A program made the position numbers and the translations under genes. Below are positions 52,060-60,444 of a stretch of DNA of 64,000 nucleotides, piece after piece. The stretch is taken from assembly GCA_963580455.1 (NCBI GenBank), contig OY756960.1, forward strand, positions 30,129,238 through 30,193,237, given 5' to 3'. Every line of letters begins with the position of its first letter. Position 1 is the stretch's first letter. This stretch comes from Euonymus europaeus. Taxonomy: Eukaryota > Streptophyta > Magnoliopsida > Celastrales > Celastraceae. A model generated the notes under the pieces. That model searched no databases. It saw only the letters and a list, made by a program, of their open reading frames with translations, and had not been told where the DNA came from.

Positions 52060-52375
52060 ATGAAATGCGCCGGCGATACGAAATCGATACCGACGAAGCC
52101 ACCGCCGCGACACCAATCAGCATAATGCAGCTTCCCACTCTATATCGCAACACGTAGACTACGGGCGAAGACAACAGATGATATCAAGGTCAAAATGCAG
52201 AAGAAGCACACACCCGATCTACTTTCTCTCTCTACTAAACAGTGCGACACAAATTCTAGGTTACAACTCAATATACCAACCATGACACGCCGCCGGCAAA
52301 ATACCGACAATATCAACGTCGAAATGCACACAGGTGAACGTCGGACGGCTCACTCCCGATCTACTTTCTCTCTCT
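52060..52375. repeat. Imperfect duplication spanning the start of the GMI1-like relic
   Basis: CCCGATCTACTTTCTCTCTC occurs twice, near 52211 and 52354. Each copy is preceded by a related ATATCAA(G/C)GTC(A/G)AAATGCA string (52175 and 52309) and by a CGCCGGC-containing block (about 52068 and 52289). The promoter/leader of the minus-strand gene therefore appears duplicated in tandem. Confidence 0.6.
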
Positions 52376-53099
52376 AGCTACCAATATATCTCTCCCGCCC
52401 AGAAAACCTTACTTCTGTTGCAGCCAGGGACATTTTTGCCATTTACAAAAAAATAAGATACATACAATTACAATGTTACCCTTTTTTGACCTAATAGCAA
52501 ATAACTTTTCCCGCCTGTTTTTTTTACAAATAAGAAGTCTAAAGTAGACTTTTTGGCAATTTCCCCCTTTGTTTTTTTTGGGTATGTATTTGAGGTAATT
52601 TTGAAGAATCAAACAAACGAGACTTAAACGTGATTATCAACATCGCTTATTCGCTTGGATATTCAATTTTTCAGCTCAAAAGTGAGACGATATAGCGAGA
52701 ATAAAATCAGGTGAGCCCCATATATCCACCCAAACTTGAAGTGTAGTAGTCGAGAACAACCTAGCCAACCTCATCTTAGTCATCTATGAGGACAAAGTGG
52801 CTTTAGAGCTCAACTACAAAAGGTTTCTAGCCGATTAGGACACGTCAATGAGAAGCTCTTAATGTATATCTTAAATAGGGTTCTGTCCAAGACTGTTTAT
52901 AAAACATTATTTGAGTTATGCAAAGGTTGAAAACCTAGTTTAACACATTTACACATATATTCTATCAAAACAAAAACAAAAAACACACATTTACACATGA
53001 AATTGTGTGGTTGAAGTCAAAGTGTATAATCCATTGACTATACGAAAAAATCAAAATCTTATAGATTTTATTGTCTCTCACACACACTTAGAACTGTCA
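52376..53099. other. Intergenic DNA between the GMI1-like relic and the copia fragment
   Basis: No gene recognised. It presumably contains upstream promoter sequence of the minus-strand relic at its left side. Confidence 0.35.
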
Positions 53100-54178
53100 A
53101 GGCTATAAATGCAAGATTTCTTGAGGATCATTGATCATGAAGTTAGTGGGAGTAATATTCCTTGAAATATTGAATGAGTGGAATCACGGGATCCGAAAAA
53201 TAAACTTGTGCATGCTAGTAGATTGATTGTATTTCAAAATGATCAACCTGAAAACTTTTGAAGAACAATCAATGCAAGAAATATCACCACCTCAAGAGGA
53301 ACAAGTTATATTGAAACCTACAACTCAATCTCTTCCCACTAACGAGCCTGTAGAATTAAGAAGATCCTCAAGACCAAAGAAGTCTGTTATTTCTAATGAC
53401 TATCATGTATATCTTCTAGACTTTGAATATGATATGGGATTAAAAGATAACCCTATCTCATTTTCACAAGCCATGGATGGAGACGATTCAAGGTTATGGT
53501 ATGATGCCATGAAAGAGGAGATGGAATCAATGGCTAAAAATAAAGTTCGGCAAATCGTTGAGTTACCAAAAAATGCTAAGGTCATTGACGGTAAATGGAT
53601 CTATAAGACCAAAAGAGATGCAACTGGTAACCTTGAATGATATAAGGCCTAACTTGTAATCAATGGTTTCACTCAAATAGAAGGTATTGATTTCAGAATC
53701 ATCATGACATTGGGTGTTCATTTTGACCTAGAGCTACATCAAATGGATGTGAAAACAATATTTTTAAATGGAGATCTAGAAGAGAAGGTCTACATATGAC
53801 AAGAGTGAAGGATTTTGTTCTAACAAAGGCAATCATTTAGTTTACAAATTAAAGAGATCAATATATGGACTAAAGCAAGCCTCTCGCCAATGATATTTAA
53901 AGTTTGACGATGTTATTACTTCATATGATTTCACATAGAACATTGTGGATCACTGTATATAACTTAAGGTTAGTGCAAGTAAATTCATTATTTTAGTCCT
54001 ATATTTTGATATCTTACTTGCAACCAATGATTTTGGCCTGTTGCATAATGCAAAAGAATTTCTTTCCAAACATTTTGAGATGAAGGATATGGGTGAAACT
54101 TCTTATGTCATTGGCATAGAACATAATTCAGTTTCGAGAGAAATTCATTCAACACAAAGATGGATTGCAGAGTAAACA
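53100..54178 (+). pseudogene. Ty1/copia retrotransposon fragment (integrase end to reverse transcriptase), broken
   Basis: Copia pol residues in order: ARFLED (53110 on); linker ELRRSSRPKKSVISNDYHVY; ISFSQAMDGDDSRLWYDAMK; KWIYKTKRDATGNLE; then a stop; LVINGFTQIEGIDF, directly followed by RIIMTLG with the usual ETFSPVSxKDSF block deleted; LELHQMDVKTIFLNGDLEEK; a stop; LVYKLKRSIYGLKQASRQ; and a catalytic box reading LYFDILLATND, where the family has LYVDDILL, so one active-site Asp codon is missing. It ends HFEMKDMGETSYVIGIE. LTRs and RNase H were not found. It is inactive and lies 36 bp beyond the stop of the mitoribosomal-type gene. Confidence 0.85.
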
Positions 54179-54214
54179 TCGAGGATGAGGAATCAAGTCA
54201 AATATGAAGCAGTT

Positions 54215-54604
54215 TTACTTATTCTTATCTTTATCTTCTTCCTTCATTTTCTTCTCCCACTTACGTTTCCTGTATGCCAACAACATTTCTGGCATTTTTT
54301 CCATCAGCCTGGCAGTATTTTCCCTTTTCTCCGCAGAAACACGATCACACTTATGCCCTTTCATCTTTGTTCTCATCTCCTTCCTCTCTGGATCATATGG
54401 CCAATCTTCCCCTGCAAGGAGGACTTCCTTGCGAAGCCTTGCTCGTCGACGAGCACTGATGCCGAGTGGCTTCCATGCCCCTAGCTTCCAGTAACCCCAC
54501 ACACCTTTAGCCAGCTCATCCTTATGTTTTGCCAATTTCTCATGCCATGGGTACCGGTATTCCCCAATTGCCTTTGCCACAGATTTCACAACTCTACTTG
54601 CCAT
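54215..54604 (-). CDS. Probable mitochondrial ribosomal protein mL59/mL64 (CRIF1-like), 129 aa
   Basis: A single coding exon with ATG at 54604-54602. An acceptor (GATCAG, exon from about 54610) lies just before it, so the leader is spliced. The protein starts MASRVVKSVAKAIGEYRYPW, continues WKPLGISARRRARLRKEVLL and EDWPYDPERKEMRTK, and ends with a basic helix containing ARLMEKMPEMLLAYRKRKWE. The last block and the EDWPYDP region resemble the animal CRIF1/mL64 pattern 'EWYPSL...CMAKMPQMI', which is why a mitoribosomal large-subunit role is proposed. This rests on remembered similarity only. The frame is intact. A likely leader exon is 59020-59100 (donor CAAG|GTACTG), which would make a ~4.4-kb 5' UTR intron filled with the repeats listed below. 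Confidence 0.8.
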   Translation of the reverse strand: MASRVVKSVAKAIGEYRYPWHEKLAKHKDELAKGVWGYWKLGAWKPLGISARRRARLRKEVLLAGEDWPYDPERKEMRTKMKGHKCDRVSAEKRENTARLMEKMPEMLLAYRKRKWEKKMKEEDKDKNK

Positions 54605-54610
54605 TGCTAT

Positions 54611-55927
54611 CTGATCCAACACCAAAAGAGTTTTCGTTATTCAGCGAGGGAAAACTTGGAAGAACTATAGTTTAGACATCTATGTTTTTGTCTAACAGAA
54701 TAAACAAGACTGACACAGAGCATTAAAAAAATGGAAGTTACACTTCCCAGGATTGTTACACTGTAATTGAAACCACTGAATCATTCATAATTTCTGCAAC
54801 TCTTAGACCAATATTGGCTCAGAACCCAGAGGCATATTCTATATTTATTATCAATTGACAGAATAAACGGATAACTATAGAGTATAGGCATGATGGGCAG
54901 TAGAAACAGTTCACATCCATCACACAACACCCAGGGAGGAGGGAACTTCTACAAAATGATACCTCAACAAAAATGCTCCCCTAAAATGTTAGGAAAAAAC
55001 TAAGGAAACTGAATATAATCTAGGGCTTCAAAACAAACAAATAGGTTACTAAGATAACAGATACACAGCCTGACAGAAAGGGTCATAGATAAAGTTGCTA
55101 AATTAGATCTTTGAGGTTGAGTACTTAACCATGAAAACTTAAAACACAATTATACCCATTCTCCGAAGAAAAATGATATCAATAAAGATTCACCATCAAC
55201 AGTTCACTTCACCAACCATAAGCATACCTACCAGGCCTAAAACAATATATATCTACTACAACATTGAAGAGAAAATTACATCAAAGACAAATAAGAAATG
55301 GAATGAGGCACAGAAGTTCAATCAAACCCTCATTAGTCATTACCTTTCCTTGAAACCCATAAACACGAAGGGAAACCAAAGGCCAACCAGCTGTGGATTA
55401 AAATTTCTCCTCATCACTTTGTCACAATAAAAATGAATTAAAATCACGGCCCAAAAAATTTTCTTCCTAGTTTACAACTTCATTTTTTAGCACAAAAAGA
55501 AAACAGGAAATGTATTTATTTATTTTTACAAATTATTATTGAAATTCTTAGATTGCAGAAACAGTTTCCTCGCACAAGCGCAGAAAATTTCCTAATCTTG
55601 TGCCAAAGACCTAGGGTCCCGGTAACAAAATTAGTTCATGCGATTTAAAATCACACAAACAAAAACAGAACCTTCAATAATCCAAAAAAAAAAAAATAGA
55701 AATTTCAAATAGTAAAAACTATAATTTCAAAATCGATGAAGTAAGCATCTAGATTGCTGAAACTTCAAATTAACGGCTCACAAAATTGACTTACACAAAA
55801 TAACTAGAGGCGGAGTTCGCGGTTTAGGTCATAGACAACGATGGTGGTGGCGGGGCAGACAGTGGTTGTCAGTCTTGAACACAGCCTCACGATTCTCTCA
55901 GCCAGTCTTTCTGAATAAGTAGGTTGA
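54611..55927. other. Leader-intron or intergenic DNA
   Basis: No coding sequence recognised. If the leader exon near 59020 is right, this is intron of the mitoribosomal-type gene. The sequence 55800-55925 is GC-richer than its surroundings and abuts the SINE cluster. Confidence 0.35.
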
Positions 55928-56886
55928 TGTTTGGACGCTTTTTGGGAGCGTGCATACATAGAGTACGCCTCCCCAGCTCGAACACGTGACGCGCTCCTTA
56001 TATGGAGGGTGGAGGCAGAGCTGGTACCACTGAACCAACTTGGTTCAGTGGTACCAGCTCTGCCTCCACCCTCCATATAAGGAGCGCGTCACGTGTTCGA
56101 GCTGGGGAGGCGTACTCTATGTATGCACGCTCCCAAAAAGCGTCCAAACATAAAAGCACCCTTTTGAGGTGGGGGGTCGCTGTGCGCCTCATTTTATCCC
56201 GCCTCATTTTGATAGCTCCCCAGCTCGAACCCGTGACGCCAGCTCTGCCTCCACCCTCCATATAAGGAGCGCGTCACGGGTTCGAGCTGGGGAGGCGTAC
56301 TCTATGTATGCACGCTCCCAAAAAGCGTCCAAACATAAACAGCGCGTCACGGGTTCGAGCTGGGGAGCTATCAAAATGAGGTGGGATAAAATGAGGCGCA
56401 CAGCGACCCCCCAACTCAAAAGGGTGCTTTTATGTTTGGACGCTTTTTGGGAGCGTGCATACATAGAGTACGCCTCCCCAGCTCGAACCCGTGATGCGCT
56501 CCTTATATGGAGGGTGGAGGCAGAGCTGGTACCAAGTTGGTTCAGTGGTACCAGCTCTGCCTCCACCCTCCATATAAGGAGCGCGTCACGGGTTCGAGCT
56601 GGGGAGCTATCAAAATGAGGTGGGATAAAATGAGGCGCACAGCGACCCCCTACCTCAAAAGGGTGCTTTTATGTTTGGACGCTTTTTGGGAGCATGCATA
56701 CATAGAGTACGCCTCCCCACCTCGAACCCGTGACGCCAGCTCTGCCTCCACCCTCCATATAAGGAGCGCGTCACGGGTTCAGTGGTACCAGCTCTGCCTC
56801 CACCCTCCATATAAGGAGCGCGTCACGGGTTCGAGCTGAGGAGGCGTACTCTATGTATGCACGCTCCCAAAAAGCGTCCAAACAGT
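55928..56886. repeat. Cluster of head-to-head tRNA-like SINE units forming long palindromes
   Basis: A ~110-bp unit occurs at least seven times, whole or partial, in both orientations. It reads TTGGTTCAGTGGTACCAGC (A-box-like), CTCTGCCTCCACCCTCCATA, TAAGGAGCGCGTCACGGG, then GGTTCGAGCTGGGGAGGCG (B-box-like) and a tail CACGCTCCCAAAAAGCGTCC ending AAACA. The first pair forms a near-perfect ~220-bp palindrome (55928-56150, centre about 56039). A second inverted pair is centred near 56530. Between them are spacer blocks CTCATTTTATCCCGCCTCAT / GATAGCTCC, also in both orientations. The order of A-box and B-box and the spacing resemble a tRNA-derived SINE head. There is no real protein here; the long open frames are translations of this repeat. 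Confidence 0.8.
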
Positions 56887-56967
56887 TGAGTAATTAAATT
56901 TATTAATATTTTTCAGCTTCTGACAGAGCAGCACGAAGACATTTTATACCAATTAAAACAAAATCAA

Positions 56968-58477
56968 GGTTGTAAAAATCGCTAGTCGGCCGCTAGGCGG
57001 TTCACGGAGACTAGGGATTAATCGGATTAATCGGGGACTAGTCGAGTAGTCGGAGATTAATCGGATTAATCGTTTTGAGTTTTTTTAATTAATATATACA
57101 TATATCCAATACATATCATATATATATGTGTAAAAACACAACATAAATGAAAACATATCCAATCAATATATCAACCAAGTTTTAAAAATAAAAAAAAAAA
57201 TCATAAATCATATATCAACCAACATGATTTCGATGGCATTCAAATTTCAGAATTAGGGGCATATAAATGATTGAAACTTATAGCCAGAATTCAATGGTAT
57301 GATGTAGAAACCATTTATCATAAAGATTAATAGATAACTATTTTATTTTGTTTTAAAACCTTTAGCCGTGTTACAATTTCTCTCGCTCTCTCTGGCACTG
57401 AAAAACAAACTGAAACGAACCATTTGAATCTGCAATATAGGAGACCACATGTTTAAGTGCAGCTTGAACTTTTAAAGAACATATTTTACTTATGTCCATT
57501 CTCTTGCCTCTAAATACCTCTTCTATACAGTCAAATTCCAATTCTAAACTAGAATAAACTCTGTTACATATGCAGGACTTAATTTGACAACATTTTTTCG
57601 AACCAAAATAGTTCAAATACACTAAGGACTGGGGATACCTAAAAGAGAGAAGAAATATCTAGGAGAAATGCATTCAGATTTCAGGATCAGATGGAAACAG
57701 AATTCTGTATATGGAACAAGCGTTCCTCATAAGCTAAAAATGAAGCAAAATTAATGGTATCAATATCAACCAACTTCCAGGGTTCAAATTAATGTAAACC
57801 TCAATGACAATAATCAATATGTTTGTATTTTTTTATTTTCTTTTCAGTTGCTTGCACTCATGGAAATCAAGAGATAGACTAACCCGAGCTAAAAAAGTAA
57901 TTAGCCCGAAATGAAATCAACAAGTGCAGTCGAGCAGTAAGATATAAACAAAATGCACTCAATTGATCACATGCCAGGATTACTAAGAAAATGCACTCAA
58001 TTGATCAGTAAGATACAAACAAAATAAAAACTGCACGAGCAGTCGAGCAGAGCGAGCGGAGCAGTCGGGTAGCGTTCGAGGTGGTACCTGTTCGAAAACC
58101 AGTGCAGTCGCACGAGCAGTAGCAGTCGGGTCGCGTTCGGCAGTGGCGGTGGCTTCTCGTTTCAGTCGCAGGCGCAGAAGCTTCTCGTCGCACGGTCACG
58201 GTCGCAGGCGCAGTCGCGTGGTTCTTGCAGGCGCAGCAGCTTGTCGAGCTGTTCTTCTTGCAGGTGCAGCGCTTCCGGTTCTGGAGATGGAGGAGTATTA
58301 GGTCAGCTCTTGTTTTTTTCCTCTGCTGGGCTGGGCTGAGTTGGATAATTGGGCTAAGTTGGGCCGATTATTCGGGCAGTCCGATTATTGTCATTGATTA
58401 GGCTAAAATCGAAACGGTGGAGGGGGATTTCCGACTAGTCGCCGATTAATCGGCCGACTAGCCCGCTTTTTACAACC
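56968..58477. mobile_element. 1.5-kb terminal-inverted-repeat DNA element (non-coding, possibly hAT-like)
   Basis: The left end GGTTGTAAAAATCGCTAGTCGG matches the complement of the right end, GGTTGTAAAAAGCGGGCTAGTCGG, apart from a short indel. Subterminal motifs GATTAATCGG, GACTAGTCG and CGGCCG recur at both ends, a typical transposase-binding arrangement. The right interior (about 58020-58290) is GC-rich with many GCAGTCG and GGCGCAG repeats. No transposase is seen. Flanking bases do not give a convincing 8-bp duplication, so the superfamily is tentative. Confidence 0.65.
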
Positions 58478-59189
58478 ATGAACAAAATTGAAATTGGTGC
58501 AAAAAGTAACGTCAACAGTAGATGCGAGCTGAGAGCAACAGAAAAAATGGAGAACCAAGCTCCCTTGTAAAACAAAGAACAAAAGGTGTCAACCAAGCTC
58601 ATTAATTCGTTGCAATGGCGGATCTAGAAATGGATATAGGGGAACTTGGTTTTCAAAGTCTGAGGACTGACGGGAGGAATCGAGGATTCTAGACCTCACT
58701 CTTGTGATATTTAAAAATGGCAGCTACGACCCCCATTTACTTGCAGGATACATAAATTTTCTTTCTAGTTGTTTGTTTTCTCGACAGCCCAACAGAAAGT
58801 GCACCATTGGAGTTGCTCTAAAAGGACCATAGCTCCAATATCCAGTTAAAAAATCAGGGGAACAACGAAGAAAAATGTAAGCCAATGTCAATAATTGAAT
58901 TAAAGCAATGAATAATCAGATAAAAATCAAATTGAACAGCGGAACGAAGTCAAATTTGTAAACTATAGAAGAAATTCAAACGAGAATGTATTGTAGTAGA
59001 TATACAAAAGAAACAGTACCTTGATGAGAGAAACAGTTGACGAGGATGAAGAATTTCTCGTTCTAGCCTTCTAGGTCAGTTGTTTATTTGTTTGAGGGAG
59101 TGACGAATGTAACCTAGATAGACGACGGGAGACTGTGGGTATGGGTGGGCGGATTGGGCTTAGCTATTCAAAATTTAATAAATTTGTTA
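58478..59189 (-). promoter_or_regulatory. Probable leader exon and promoter of the mitoribosomal-type gene
   Basis: On the minus strand a donor CAAG|GTACTG at 59020/59019 ends a putative noncoding exon of about 80 bp. The 59100-59160 stretch upstream would be promoter. No TATA box or site II motif was found. 58478-59018 would be intron. No coding sequence was seen. Confidence 0.3.
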
Positions 59190-60214
59190 GCAACAAGTTT
59201 CTCACCCCTATATTTTAAAAAATGGGTTACTTAAACTCTTCTATTTTATTTTTTTAAAAAAAAAGAAATCTCTTGTACTTATCAAAATAGATCACATTAG
59301 CTCCTGAATGATTTTTTTTAACCAAAAATGCTGACATGACAATTAAGTGTTGAAATGAATTTTTCTTTTTTAAAACATACATAATAACATGGAAAATAAT
59401 TAAATTGAAAATCCATAATCAAACACAAAAATTCAACTTCTCCTCTGACAACATTTGCACTGTCTTCTCCGACAATATTGGCTTTGTCGATTTCATTTTT
59501 TTACCTGACCCTAATTTTTTAGAGAGAAATTAACTATAGTTTCTGGGTTTATTGTTTTTTTATTTGGATTTCGGCAGTTTTGATTTAGATCTTCATTTTC
59601 CCTGTTGTTCCCGTGCATCAACCTGTCAACTCTCATTTTCTTGTTCTTGCTCAATTGATCTTGATCACAATCTCGCTCTCGCTCTCCATCATGTTCTCGA
59701 TGTCGAGCCTTCTTAACGTGCCTCGATTTCGTAACCTCGCCGTTTCCTGCATATTAACTCTTCTTTCTTTCTTCTCTTTTTTGTCAACTCGTTCTATCCA
59801 AATATGACTTCTACAAGTGCTTACGTTATAATAAATGGAAGAACAATAGCCTACCTTCATAGATCAACCTTCGAGAATGCCATAAATGGCGTTGTAGCTA
59901 AACAAGATGAGTTCGGGAATTTTTTTGTTTATTTTATTTTATTTTCTTCAATTTGATGATTTTTGAATTTTGCTTAATATTAATGAAATGTGTTGTATTT
60001 TAAGTGGCTGAATACACCTGTCTTTCACGATACATCATTACTAAACGGCCATGTCACCACTTAATTGTCACGTCAGTATTTTTGGACGGAAAACACATTC
60101 AAGACTAACGTGACTTGTTTTGATAAGTACATGAGCTTCTTTGACCCAAAATAAAATCCAGGCGCTAAAGTGATCCATTTTTAAAAATACAGTGACAATT
60201 TTGAAACTTGTCCC
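59190..60214. mobile_element. Foldback (MULE-like) element
   Basis: The left arm (59190-59380) and the complement of the right arm (60025-60214) share ACAAGTTTC, TTTTAAAAAATGG/TTTTTAAAAATGG, TGTACTTATCAAAA, ATCAC(A/G)TTAG-like, CCAAAAAT(G/A)CTGAC and TGACAATTAAGTG in the same order. This gives ~190-bp diverged inverted arms. Flanking 9-mers AATTTGTTA and AATTTTTAA match at 7 of 9 positions. The ~640-bp centre has no recognisable gene. Confidence 0.6.
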
Positions 60215-60444
60215 AATTTTTAAAAATATTCAAGGTCGGGTTGCTCAACATCTTTCAGAAACAACTAATCAGAGTTTCCTTTCCTGCACACAACTGTAAT
60301 TAAAAAGTAGATGATTCATGTCCAAACTCCAATGAGCTCTTAACTTGTACTTCTAAACAAGTGGAGGGAGATAAGCAGTATGCTTAATAGCATTAATCTG
60401 AACTTCTACGAAAGATAATGCACAAAAATATTTACAAAACCAGA

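Larger units (their letters stand above)
41261..52123 (-). pseudogene. GMI1: 5' half of a GMI1/SMCHD1-like GHKL ATPase gene, joined to the ATX exons
   Basis: Twenty-one exons in transcript order: 52036-52123, 50026-50426, 49842-49874, 49661-49747, 49506-49561, 48844-48927, 47908-47980, 47467-47523, 47267-47372, 47067-47135, 46172-46258, 45563-45613, 45204-45321, 44971-45026, 44759-44887, 43106-43196, 42945-42979, 42196-42271, 41929-42111, 41457-41615, 41261-41282 (22-nt microexon). GMI1 is a plant SMCHD1-related ATPase of DNA recombination/repair. Visible: the block RFKILLPNGTSIGLT; Bergerat fold ATP site with ALADLIDNS (Asn about 205); DSGPGM (about 234-239); GGKPPYLM and MFGYGGP; then KENIERILEKLEAEG, SSRRLGRLLPDARW, EYQDWILQMHEYYD, and KRKGISWKHGQKIK with LKGACAGFHKNN. 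The next family block and the SMC hinge are missing; the phase-2 end continues into 40884. The exon at 47467-47523 has one extra base in an A8 run (47514-47521), shifting the frame. MLIGVAAVASSVSISYRRR at 52123 is in frame with the next exon; the alternative start is 50424. Confidence 0.88.

Noticed and set aside
55804..56839. Several overlapping open frames on both strands with repeated ARSQKASKH-type and SASTLHIRSASRVRAGE-type peptides
   Set aside because: They are translations of the inverted SINE-like repeat in all frames. The same peptides recur because the DNA unit recurs. No start context, introns or protein family.
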